Made by a program: the position numbers and the translations under genes
Shown: piece after piece, positions 1 through 6,708 of the stretch
Layout: each line of letters starts with the position of its first letter
How positions within the stretch are numbered: position 1 is the first letter of the stretch
The notes under the pieces: model-generated
Seen by the model: the letters and a program-made list of their open reading frames with translations, nothing else
Told to the model about the DNA's origin: nothing
Database searches by the model: none
Source: an uncultured Chlorobiaceae bacterium
Lineage (GTDB): Bacteria; Bacteroidota; Chlorobiia; Chlorobiales; Chlorobiaceae
Direction of reading: 5' to 3'
NCBI GenBank assembly: GCA_903904495.1
Contig: CAIVCU010000295.1
Coordinates: forward strand, 1 to 7,411
Length of the DNA: 7,411 bases

Positions 1-242
1 ACCGAAGGTCGGTATAAGATGTTATAATAAAGAAATTTAGATAACAAATTGCCCTGCTGCATGAGGGTATCTTTGCTGGTGAAATGCGACTGAGAATTAT
101 TTTAACCCTATTATCCAGTCACCATAATTGGGCTCAAGCGCAAATATATTTCCATTGAAGCTCACGAAAAAGATCGGCTTTAAACCAAAATGAGTCTTCA
201 TGCAGGAAGATTTCCAAAAAACATCAGGCTGTGCTCATCACA
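1..242. other. Gene-free left edge
   Basis: This is the stretch downstream of the minus-strand barrel gene. It is AT-rich and I see no convincing gene on either strand. The first 13 bases form a small hairpin (ACCGA, loop AGG, TCGGT) that could belong to a structure continuing to the left. A 24-codon plus-strand reading frame starting at 84 has no ribosome binding site and no recognisable product. No clear terminator for the barrel gene was found; the only candidate, a 5-bp stem at 195-210, is too weak to call. Confidence 0.5.
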
Positions 243-1109
243 TCAAAACTCTACGGCAACTTTTACTCCATACTCTGTAGAAAGATTTGCAGGCTCCACA
301 ACGGTGATTGTTTTGGTATTGTTTAAGACATCAGTATCAACAATAGAACTTGATTTGGAGACATTGATATTCCAATACCGTAAATACGGAGCAAATACAA
401 GATTACATGCAGTACTGATTTTTTTCTTGATATTGGCAGAGGCTCTCAATCCATATCCCTTATTTTGATCATTGGTAAAGTTACTTGAGACAGTAGACCC
501 GTTAACAAGCATGTCCTTAGGAATGGAGGTTATCTGGGTGCCGGAAAAAAAGAAGTCGTATTCAAGCGTTCCTCCAATCGACCATCCCCCGTCAAGAGCA
601 GAAGAAATCTCAATGCCGATGGGTGCATAAGAGTAATTTGCCTGTCTATCGTAACCTAAAGCTCCCACAGTTGAAATCATCCCGTCTGAATTGTCGGTCA
701 GCCGTCGGTACCCTAATCCAGCATAGGGTGTAATCACTCTTCTGCCCTCACGGAAAAGATTTGTACCCAGCATTGCCCTGGTTTCAATCATTGCATCAGG
801 GATACTGTTAATAGATCCTGAATTAAACGAAAAATAATCTACCGAGCCCCATAAGGCTTCGACTTCTGCTTTGATCATCCCAATTGGACCAAGATTTTCC
901 CCGCGCCAGCAATACGACGCTGAAAGCCCATACATGACCCCATTGTTTTCCATATGCCCCGGCTCCTTATAACTAATCTGTGATAATGAGGGGCCGATGT
1001 CAAAAGATGATTCTTGACGAGAATATTCTGCATGAAGATCAACGAATGCAACCAATTGTAGACACAGAATGCATCCAATTGTTTTTTCAATAATATGAGG
1101 CATAACCAT
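243..1109 (-). CDS. Predicted outer-membrane beta-barrel protein
   Basis: This encodes a protein of about 288 residues with an N-terminal signal peptide: a hydrophobic stretch followed by a likely cleavage after LHA, before EYS. The rest alternates short amphipathic beta strands rich in Gly, Tyr, Ser and Asn with turns, for example the TPYAGLGYRRLTD strand pair. The chain ends in ...KVAVEF, a terminal Phe of the kind read by the barrel assembly machinery. These traits support an 8-12-strand outer-membrane barrel; they do not identify a substrate or partner. The frame opens at a TTG at 1112, but I prefer the ATG at 1109; a further ATG lies at 1103. No good Shine-Dalgarno sequence precedes any of them. 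It lies 121 nt beyond the DUF3570 gene on the same strand, so co-transcription is possible but unproven. Confidence 0.7.
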   Translation of the reverse strand: MVMPHIIEKTIGCILCLQLVAFVDLHAEYSRQESSFDIGPSLSQISYKEPGHMENNGVMYGLSASYCWRGENLGPIGMIKAEVEALWGSVDYFSFNSGSINSIPDAMIETRAMLGTNLFREGRRVITPYAGLGYRRLTDNSDGMISTVGALGYDRQANYSYAPIGIEISSALDGGWSIGGTLEYDFFFSGTQITSIPKDMLVNGSTVSSNFTNDQNKGYGLRASANIKKKISTACNLVFAPYLRYWNINVSKSSSIVDTDVLNNTKTITVVEPANLSTEYGVKVAVEF

Positions 1110-1230
1110 CAACGTTATTGTGAACTTTTTACATACACATAGGTTGCTTCAAAAACTGGTACTGAACCCCACCTGCAATAGCAACATCCTCAACCTTAAC
1201 CAGATAGATGCTACATGTTAAAAACAGCTG

Positions 1231-2535
1231 TTAAAACAGACGGGACAGACCAATCTGAATGCTTCGTGCTTTAAACGTAGCTAATCCGGGATCTCCTTTG
1301 CCATTTAAAGCCCATTGATTTCGCTGCTCATACCCCTCGATTTTTACATCAGCCAACCAATCAGCATGCAATTGCTTGCTGACCTTTAATCCGAGAGTAA
1401 GAGCACCAAAAGCTGAAAGTCGCTGGTCTTCTGTATAATAGACAGCAGTCGCTGGTGGTGCGGTTACAATGGTTGGATCTGCCTTTTCTGCGGCGCCAAC
1501 AGCGACATAAAAATCAGCTTCAGTTTGCGTATAGAGCCTGAGCAGCGGGATAACGGTCCAACCATTCTGGAGAGGCTGGACATATTCGCCCTCAAGCGTA
1601 TGTGCCCTGATGCCAAAGGTATCTGAATAATAACGATAAGAGAGCTTTGCTGTTCCGTCGGTAGTCTCTAAATGGTGGTTCCATCTTGTTAAAATTGTCG
1701 TACTGTTTCGCTCGGTTGGCCTGTTATCATAGAGTTTATAATGATCCGTAAAATCGCCATTCCCGTTTGAGTAACCCAGATTCAGCTGAACGATATCATT
1801 CTTTGACAAGACTCTGGTAATACTAAAAATTCCAGCATAAACCTTTTTGTGGTATTGGTTATATGGTGGAATAATTGGATTGATATCATCACTGTTCAGG
1901 CTCCCGCCAAGAGTAAAAGTTGTATTTTTATCTTCTGTTGATAAGGTTCCTTGCACGGAATACCCTCGAAAAAGATAATCAGTCTCTTTGGAATAGTTTG
2001 TACCAATACTCAAAGTACCTCTCGAAAAGTATCGGGTAAGGTTGACATCGATTGCACGCCGCAAATCAGTCATAGGGGTCAAACCTGAAGAGTGATATCG
2101 GGGAGATGCGCCAGATACTGAATCAGAAGTATATGTTGTACCAATAGACCATTCACCAGCGATAGGCACTAACGCCATTATTGCGTATGCATTGATGCCG
2201 ATCCGGTTCTGATTACCAGAACCAGCATTACCTCCAGTGGATGTCCCTCCAGTCGCAGTTCCTCCTGAGGAAGTTGCCAAGGTAGATGCTCCGGAAATAA
2301 CATCATGAATGTGCGTAGTACTTGTTGTAGTGCTTACTGGCTGTGTGGTTCCTGACTGAATACCTGCTAAAGACTGGCTTTCCTGATAGTTCAGATATTT
2401 AAAGCTCACTATGCCTCTTTCCGGCGGGGCGTCAGCATAAGCGAACTGCATCGCGGGCAGTGCCATAGCTGCTGAAGCAAGAGTAGCACTAAAAATTGTT
2501 AACTTTTGTTTCTTTCCTGATGACATATTTTTCAT
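1231..2535 (-). CDS. DUF3570 family outer-membrane protein
   Basis: This is a 434-residue exported protein. Residues 1-34 are a signal peptide ending AYA, with cleavage before DAPPERG. Family-typical blocks follow: the FKYLNYQES strand near 45-53, PIAGEWSIG near 124-132, the very characteristic DSVSGASPRYHS near 138-149, then LRRAIDVNLTRYFSRG. The chain ends in SRLF with a terminal aromatic residue, as in outer-membrane barrels. The long run of alternating strands fits a large beta-barrel. Residues about 57-110 form a Thr/Ser/Gly-rich low-complexity segment that looks like an inserted surface or periplasmic loop. The start is 15 nt after the DUF4266 stop, with only a weak ribosome binding site, so translation is probably coupled to the upstream lipoprotein. 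The family has no defined biochemical function; its usual neighbours suggest an envelope redox role (inference). Confidence 0.9.
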   Translation of the reverse strand: MKNMSSGKKQKLTIFSATLASAAMALPAMQFAYADAPPERGIVSFKYLNYQESQSLAGIQSGTTQPVSTTTSTTHIHDVISGASTLATSSGGTATGGTSTGGNAGSGNQNRIGINAYAIMALVPIAGEWSIGTTYTSDSVSGASPRYHSSGLTPMTDLRRAIDVNLTRYFSRGTLSIGTNYSKETDYLFRGYSVQGTLSTEDKNTTFTLGGSLNSDDINPIIPPYNQYHKKVYAGIFSITRVLSKNDIVQLNLGYSNGNGDFTDHYKLYDNRPTERNSTTILTRWNHHLETTDGTAKLSYRYYSDTFGIRAHTLEGEYVQPLQNGWTVIPLLRLYTQTEADFYVAVGAAEKADPTIVTAPPATAVYYTEDQRLSAFGALTLGLKVSKQLHADWLADVKIEGYEQRNQWALNGKGDPGLATFKARSIQIGLSRLF

Positions 2536-2550
2536 GGTGTCAAGGTTATG

Positions 2551-2790
2551 TTAATTGCATCCGCATCCACCACCGCCAACCCCGGCACCGCCGGAAGCAC
2601 CCTCCTTGCTGCTGTAAATATGCTCAGTATATGCTGTATCGAGCTTGTCTCCTTCAAACGTCATTTCAGGCCGGGCCAGAGTCTCTTTCTCCCAGGGCTG
2701 AACTGCAGTTCCAGGCGAACAGGCTGACAACCCCAGCATTATCATTATCATCAGTGCATACAGTGATTTTTGTACTCCAGCATTTTTCAT
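2551..2790 (-). CDS. DUF4266 family small lipoprotein with GCGCN tail
   Basis: This is a 79-residue lipoprotein. Residues 1-23 form a signal peptide with lipobox LSAC, so Cys24 would be lipidated and anchor the protein to a membrane leaflet. The mature part reads VQPWEKETLARPEM, then an acidic segment and HIYSSKEGASGG, and ends in GGAGVGGGGCGCN, leaving Cys76 and Cys78 almost at the C-terminus. These blocks and the length match DUF4266. The start is fixed by a strong GGAGG seven bases upstream. It is directly followed by the DUF3570 gene, its standard partner, in the same transcription unit. What the Gly-rich CGC tail does is unknown; metal, flavin or disulfide chemistry are all guesses. The start codon overlaps a stop codon (ATGA) of an upstream open stretch described separately. 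Confidence 0.9.
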   Translation of the reverse strand: MKNAGVQKSLYALMIMIMLGLSACSPGTAVQPWEKETLARPEMTFEGDKLDTAYTEHIYSSKEGASGGAGVGGGGCGCN

Positions 2791-2903
2791 CTCTTTGCCT
2801 CCAGAGAAGCCTTAATTTGTGATTCAAGATTTTCCCTCTCCGTTTCTTTAAATAGAGGTAAATTCGCCAACCTTTCAGAACCACCATTGAGGAACAATAA
2901 GAT
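2787..2903 (-). pseudogene. Possible 3' remnant of gene upstream of DUF4266
   Basis: Reading leftward from 2903 there are 38 open codons whose TGA stop overlaps the DUF4266 ATG in an ATGA arrangement, a classic translational-coupling junction. The translation includes FLNGGSERLANLPLF and then a charged helix ending KASLEAKR, which looks like protein rather than noise. It could be the last strand and helix of a thioredoxin-like fold, which would suit the gene usually found before DUF4266. An in-frame TGA at 2904-2906 cuts it off. Beyond that the frame is open again for about 30 codons to a TAA, with no CxxC motif visible. No ATG opens it. I treat it as a degraded gene end; chance is a real alternative. 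Confidence 0.35.
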
Positions 2904-2909
2904 TCAGTA

Positions 2910-3442
2910 CTCCACATGATTCCAGCTTTCCGTTAAACAACACAGATATGCATGCCCAAAGTCTTTATTCAGGTAGCTTGATAAACAATTTGGTTAACTG
3001 AATTGGACTCGGCAGGGTGCAGAGAATCCATAGTGTAATCAGTATAATTTTAGTACAATATTCCTTTAGTGACGATTAAGAGAAACTTAAATAAAGCTTA
3101 AAAAAGAAAGTAAGTCTCACCCCAAAACCATATCAAAGTTGCGGGGTCAGACAGTCACTATGTTCAACTTGCAAGCGGGTTGTGCATCTCGACTGACCCC
3201 TTCCCGCAAAACCTTACAGTTGTGTCCGTTTTTCCATTGCAAATCCACTGATGTCATGTAAGACTTTTTCATGCCATTCTTTCGATATCTTGACACTACC
3301 TGTTTAGTGCCATTGTGAAAACAGAATGAATTACCTTGCTTTGGACTTTCAGGGCAGACTTGAGCTTATAATCAAATTCCATTGCTGACCATAGGGCTGT
3401 CAAATCGTCAGTCATTTTGGTAAATCCACCTGCATCAATTCA
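2910..3442. other. Gene-poor region upstream of both transcription units
   Basis: No complete gene is visible in this divergent region. The part near 3030-3115 is very AT-rich and is the likely promoter zone for the minus-strand DUF4266 unit, though I could not settle on a -35/-10 pair. A REP-like palindrome lies at 3139-3209. TGACACTA (3291-3298) and TAGTGCCA (3305-3312) form a short hairpin with a six-base loop. For the plus-strand MFS gene, a TATAAT lies at 3367-3372, but the nearest -35-like TTGGAC (3341-3346) is 20 bases away, longer than ideal. A minus-strand 29-codon open stretch at 3214-3303 translates in a protein-like way but has no start. Confidence 0.45.
3139..3209. repeat. REP-like palindromic repeat
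   Basis: GGGGTCAG (3143-3150) is the exact reverse complement of CTGACCCC (3193-3200), with 42 bases between. A second pair, TTGCGGG (3139-3145) and CCCGCAA (3203-3209), flanks and overlaps it. The GGGGTCAGACAGTCACTATG sequence resembles extragenic palindromes moved by REP-associated tyrosine (RAYT/Y1) transposases, a comparison from memory only. No transposase gene is nearby. It sits in an intergenic region, as such repeats do. Confidence 0.5.
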
Positions 3443-4685
3443 ATGCGTGATATTCAAAAATCTAAAGTATTCTCAATCAACACCATCGGCGACTCAATAA
3501 GCCTTCTGTTTACTCGGCGCTTCGGCACGTTCTGGTTTGCCAGTTTTCTATCCAACATTGGTACATGGGCTCAGGAGGTTGCGCAGCCATGGCTTCTCCT
3601 CAGTCTTGGAGCCTCATCATTTCTGTTGGGACTTGATACCTTCGCAATGGGATTTCCCGTAATACTCCTGACATTGGTAGGGGGTGTGCTGGCTGACCGC
3701 TCTGATCGGCGGCGTGATTGCGTTATTCCAGTCAATCCAGATGCTTTGCCCCTCAGTAATAGTGTTGCTTCTGCTGGCCGGGACGGTACGACCATGGATG
3801 GTTATTATACTTTCACTGGTTATAGGCATTACAGATGCACTTTCCATGCCCTCATTCCAGTCAATTGTTCCATCAATTGTCAAACCCGCCCAAATAGCTT
3901 CAGGTCTTGCATTAAATTCCACCCAGTTTAATCTATCACGCATTTTAGGGCCTGCACTTGCTGCAATTCTGCTGATAAGTATCGGTGCAGTGGGCTGTTT
4001 CGCAGTGAGCGCCGCTTCGTATATTCCGTTAATTGTCGTTGCGCTATGGATACTTCCTCAAAAGTTGAATACACCGCCTGTGGATGCTACATCCGAACAG
4101 CATTCACTCTTTGTTCACATCTTTGAAATTCTTCGTATTCCACAGTTGCGCGGTGCGCTTCTCACGGTATTTTTTACCAGCTTATTGTGCGGTCCGCTTG
4201 TCATCTTTTGTTCTGTACTTATCAAAAATACATTTCATAGAGATGCCGTTGATTTCAGTATTGCTGTTGCAGCATTCGGTATTGGGGGACTGCTTGGCGC
4301 CATAGTGCTCCTTTTTATTAACGTTGACAGCGACCGGCGATATTTAAGTTCATGGGCAGCACGGGCATATGGTGTGGTCCTCGTACTGGTGGCATGTAAC
4401 CCGTGGTTTTGGAGTTTGCCAGTTCTCTTTGTTCTTGGGGGTTCGGCGATGAGCATCAGTAACATTTCGGCAAATACACTCATTCAAACCAACACGACGT
4501 CGCAGTTGCGTGGTCAGTCAGTGAGTCTGTTCATGCTTGCCTTGCGGGGTGGAATCTCGATTGGAGGATTATTGACCGGATTTTCAGTCACTTTGATAGG
4601 CGTAAATCGCGCGCTGTTACTGAACGGGGTTCATACGCTCCTGGCACAGATTGTCGTTGGTCGAAAATGGTTCAAGGCAAAATAG
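3443..4685 (+). pseudogene. MFS exporter (MFS_3/EntS-like), frameshifted
   Basis: Two overlapping frames together encode one major facilitator transporter. The first (from ATG 3443) gives FASFLSNIGTWAQEVAQPWLLLSLG, one or two membrane helices and the loop motif GGVLADRSDRRR. The second frame picks up exactly there with VIALFQSIQML and continues through the remaining helices to the TAG at 4683. The break is at about 3713-3716. Restoring a second GT (two missing bases), or removing one base from the GGCGG run, would yield a protein of about 414 residues, normal for this family. Such proteins export small molecules such as siderophores or drugs by proton antiport; the substrate here is unknown. 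As written, the first frame ends at 3931 with a non-homologous tail. A real inactivating mutation or a sequencing or assembly error are both possible. The start lacks a good ribosome binding site, but no other start exists in the frame before the stop at 3392. Confidence 0.85.
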
Positions 4686-4729
4686 CCGGAATTGATCCAT
4701 TCCTTTATCGTATTTGATTAGCGTTGGAT

Positions 4730-4858
4730 ATGAAAAAGAAGCAAAGGCCTTTCTGCTGGATGAAATGGTGGCAACCAACATTTGCCCCTCTTCTTAGTAA
4801 CTTGCCAGTTCCAGATTTTTGGCATTTGTCCATTTTCGTTATGTTTGATAGATAGTTC
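4730..4858 (+). CDS. Doubtful small ORF, 42 residues
   Basis: This short frame lies between the MFS and SDR genes. It begins MKKKQRPFCWMKWW and ends in a mildly hydrophobic segment with FVMFDR. It is Trp-rich and has no Shine-Dalgarno sequence. I do not recognise it. A different frame over the same bases also looks protein-like (GYEKEAKAFLLDEMV), so both may be remnants of one decayed gene or chance. Confidence 0.12.
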
Positions 4859-4902
4859 CATGTTTCAACAATGTTTCTAACCAAATGGAGGGTTTACTGA
4901 AT

Positions 4903-5646
4903 ATGAAAGGCAAAGTCGCATTGGTCACTGGCGCAAGCCGTGGAATAGGTCGGGCTACAGCCAAACTTCTCGCAGCCGAAGGCGCGGCTGTCGCGGTGAA
5001 CTATTTTCAGAGCGAAAGCGCGGCGATCGCTGTTGTTGAGGAAATCATGAAAGCAGGTGGCAGTGCACATGCCGTCAGGGCTGATGTCCGCGACGAGGAA
5101 CAGGTACGTTTGATGGTCGGGGAGGTGGAAAAAAATCTTGGTCCGGTCGACCTCCTGGTAAGCAACGCTTCGATCGGTTTTCCGGTAAAACCTTTCATGC
5201 AATTCTCCTGGAATGAATTCGAAGCAAAGCTTTGTGGAGAGCTCAAGTCGATATTTTACAGCTGCCAGGCTGTGCTGCCAGGTATGATCGAGAGAAAGTC
5301 GGGAAGCATCATCGCTATTTCAAGCACCCTTTCTCGTCACTCATCGCCGGGTTTTATTGCCCACTCCACTGCGAAATCGGGCCTTGATGCCTTTGTCCGC
5401 TCTCTTGCGGAAGAGGTTGGACCCTACGGAATACGCGTTAACGTGGTTGCCCCCGGCCTTACGTTAACCGACGCTACATCCTGGTTGCCTGAGGAACAGA
5501 AAGCAATGATGGCTGAAATGACCCCCCTGAAGCGGGTTGCCCTCCCGGAAGACGTAGCTGGTGCGGTGTTTGCAATTGCTTCCGACCACAGCCGGTTCGT
5601 GACGGGTTGCTATATCCCGGTTTCTGGAGGGCTGCTGATGTTGTGA
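4903..5646 (+). CDS. FabG-like SDR protein with altered catalytic residues
   Basis: This is a 247-residue short-chain dehydrogenase/reductase of classical length. The Rossmann dinucleotide motif TGASRGIG is at residues 9-16, with SNAS (87-90) in place of the usual NNAG. The active-site Ser is present (Ser141) and so is the Lys (Lys158), but the YxxxK Tyr is His154 (HSTAK). The tetrad Asn position reads Glu113 (GELKSIF). C-terminal family features remain: RVNVVAPGL, then FVTGCYIPVSGG. The fold and cofactor binding therefore look intact while normal 3-oxoacyl reductase chemistry is doubtful. I chose the ATG at 4903, since GGAGGG ends 10 bases before it and MKGKVALVTG is the standard N-terminus; an in-frame ATG at 4885 would add six residues. 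It lies downstream of the broken MFS gene, separated by about 217 nt, and probably has its own promoter. It looks richer in GC than its neighbours. Confidence 0.9.
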   Translation: MKGKVALVTGASRGIGRATAKLLAAEGAAVAVNYFQSESAAIAVVEEIMKAGGSAHAVRADVRDEEQVRLMVGEVEKNLGPVDLLVSNASIGFPVKPFMQFSWNEFEAKLCGELKSIFYSCQAVLPGMIERKSGSIIAISSTLSRHSSPGFIAHSTAKSGLDAFVRSLAEEVGPYGIRVNVVAPGLTLTDATSWLPEEQKAMMAEMTPLKRVALPEDVAGAVFAIASDHSRFVTGCYIPVSGGLLML

Positions 5647-5881
5647 CTCGGCATGTGCAGCTCAGGCATGAACTATTGCTTATGATGAAATGAATCATCG
5701 TGTATATCTCCCAACAGCTTCATTTGGCAAGACTCCGCCAGCCACAAAGGAACAACCAAAACCAAGGCCCGCTATGATTCCGGGCAGTTTTGAAATCATA
5801 GTTGTTTCATTAAAACAGTGAGCGGTCTAACCCTGATTTGGGGCCAAAGTTATGTTATCGACAAACTATCACCACCGCCCG

Positions 5882-5914
5882 ACAAAGAAGCCCCCTCACC
5901 GCAGGCTTCTTTGT
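5882..5914. terminator. Bidirectional terminator-like hairpin
   Basis: ACAAAGAAGCC (5882-5892) and GGCTTCTTTGT (5904-5914) form a perfect 11-bp stem with an 11-base loop. It lies between two convergent genes. The outer part of the stem is A-rich on one side and T-rich on the other, so either transcript would carry a U-rich descending arm, although neither has a long clean U-tract. It is more than 100 nt from both stop codons. A shared rho-independent terminator is the simplest reading. Confidence 0.55.
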
Positions 5915-5950
5915 TGCCCACGGCCATTTCAAACTCCCCCCTTCTTCCCT

Positions 5951-6010
5951 CATCACTCATCACTCAGAACTCAGTACTTTCTTTCCTTCTCTTTCCTGCC
6001 CACTGCCCAC
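5951..6010. repeat. Heptanucleotide tandem repeat tract (STRR-like)
   Basis: Four heptamers run head to tail: CATCACT (5951-5957), CATCACT, CAGAACT and CAGTACT (ending 5978). After a pyrimidine-rich spacer come two exact TGCCCAC units (5997-6003 and 6004-6010). Heptamer-based short tandemly repeated repetitive sequences are known from cyanobacteria and occur between genes. This tract is short and degenerate, and ends shortly before the stop of the minus-strand gene. Confidence 0.6.
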
Positions 6011-6027
6011 TTCTGCATTAAACCTCC

Positions 6028-6393
6028 CTACACCTTTTCCAGATAGCCAGAAAGGCTCATTCGGACAATCGCTGTGTTTTCTGGATGATCTCGATCAACT
6101 CTGAGTGTTACAATTGTGCCTGGATCGGCATAGAACTTGACCATGCCACTGTTCCAAAAATAGCTTTGGCCACCAAAACTCCCTACGGTGTTTGAACCAA
6201 GGTAGTGTCTGACCTGATTACCGCTTGCCGTACAAATGAGACCAAATATTATGTGTTGTGGTGCGGGGACAAATCCTTCGCCTGAAATGTATTCTATCAC
6301 CAGGCGTTTATCTTTGGGCACTTGAAAAGCTCCATTTTGCCCTTCAGTGCCAACCCCTAACGTTACTTCCACATGTGTTTGAAACGGTACCAT
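6028..6393 (-). CDS. Hypothetical beta-rich protein
   Basis: This 121-residue protein has no known function. The sequence is strongly beta-prone, with FQVPKDKRLVIEYISGEG near the N-terminus, a central GGQSYFWNSG, then KFYADPGTIVTLRVDRD and a C-terminal MSLSGYLEKV. The VP-K-RLVIEYIS and YADPGT-VTL blocks resemble a family of small uncharacterised proteins that I know only as hypotheticals, possibly a beta-sandwich. No signal peptide, membrane segment or catalytic motif is seen. The start is well supported: GGAGG lies seven bases upstream and an in-frame stop lies just before it. It is a single gene, convergent with the SDR gene and divergent from the cytochrome gene. Confidence 0.75.
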   Translation of the reverse strand: MVPFQTHVEVTLGVGTEGQNGAFQVPKDKRLVIEYISGEGFVPAPQHIIFGLICTASGNQVRHYLGSNTVGSFGGQSYFWNSGMVKFYADPGTIVTLRVDRDHPENTAIVRMSLSGYLEKV

Positions 6394-6478
6394 GGTATGC
6401 CTCCATTTTTTTTATTAAGCGTTTATTGCTGCCAGCATATCGTTGGAAACAGGATGCCTGTATAAAAAAATCGTATAT

Positions 6479-6507
6479 GGTATCCTTGAGGTCAGAGGGG
6501 CAGTCAA
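6479..6507 (-). promoter_or_regulatory. Candidate promoter for the hypothetical gene
   Basis: On the minus strand TTGACT (6507-6502) is followed after 17 bases by GATACC (6484-6479). The -35 is good and the -10 is poor. It would leave a leader of about 80 nt before the start at 6393. Confidence 0.25.
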
Positions 6508-6637
6508 AGGGCTCTGCATAGTGCCTCAGGATGCTATTACAGAAAAGGTAAGGAAAGTTTGGAATAAAAAAGTAAGCAGTTACTTGGATAGGTGATATTA
6601 TTTAGGCATAGTGTATAAGCATACAGTATAGAGTGTT

Positions 6638-6666
6638 TTGATCATCCCTGACATTCTCTTTATGAT
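6638..6666 (+). promoter_or_regulatory. Sigma70-type promoter for the cytochrome gene
   Basis: TTGATC (6638-6643) and TATGAT (6661-6666) are separated by exactly 17 bases, with four and five matches to the -35 and -10 consensus. Transcription would start near 6673 and leave a leader of about 35 nt with the ribosome binding site AGAGG. This is the best promoter in the window. Confidence 0.6.
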
Positions 6667-6708
6667 GCGCATATGATTATACTTAATTAACTTACGAAGA
6701 GGTCTGTG

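Larger units (their letters stand above)
5647..6027. other. Gene-free region between convergent genes
   Basis: No gene is seen on either strand. The region holds a strong hairpin at 5882-5914 and heptamer repeats at 5951-6010, each listed separately. The reading frames covering it on the plus strand are Pro/Ser-rich translations of C-rich low-complexity DNA and have no ribosome binding site. A short inverted pair, ATGAT (5682-5686) and ATCAT (5694-5698), lies just after the SDR stop but has no T-run. Confidence 0.6.
6394..6708. other. Divergent intergenic region
   Basis: This region separates the hypothetical gene (minus) from the cytochrome gene (plus) and contains no convincing gene. It carries candidate promoters for both directions, listed separately, and a strong minus-strand ribosome binding site (GGAGG in the mRNA) at 6401-6405. 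GCATAGTG occurs twice in the same direction (6516-6523 and 6606-6613), which is probably chance. I see no riboswitch-like structure. Confidence 0.5.

Noticed and set aside
190..468. A 92-residue plus-strand frame.
   Set aside because: It is antisense to the barrel gene and has no ribosome binding site or family features.
1134..1230. Reading on in frame after the DUF3570 stop gives about 32 open codons including VKVEDVAIAGGVQYQF, reminiscent of a barrel strand.
   Set aside because: The DUF3570 protein already ends in the expected aromatic residue and the extra stretch has no start or ribosome binding site; chance or an old remnant is more likely.
1223..1232. Palindrome AACAGCTGTT over the DUF3570 stop codon as a terminator.
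   Set aside because: It has no loop, so it cannot form a normal terminator hairpin.
2666..2917. An 83-residue minus-strand frame overlapping the DUF4266 gene.
   Set aside because: It is out of frame with the well-supported lipoprotein, which has a strong ribosome binding site and family motifs.
4841..4877. Three ATGTTT copies upstream of the SDR gene, possible operator sites.
   Set aside because: Spacings of 19 and 11 bases are irregular and the motif is short and AT-rich; chance is enough.
5818..6104. Three overlapping plus-strand reading frames of 64-88 residues.
   Set aside because: They translate C-rich low-complexity and repeat DNA, lack ribosome binding sites and run into the minus-strand gene.
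6516..6613. Direct repeat GCATAGTG in the divergent intergenic region.
   Set aside because: Only eight bases, two copies 90 apart; expected by chance at this composition.
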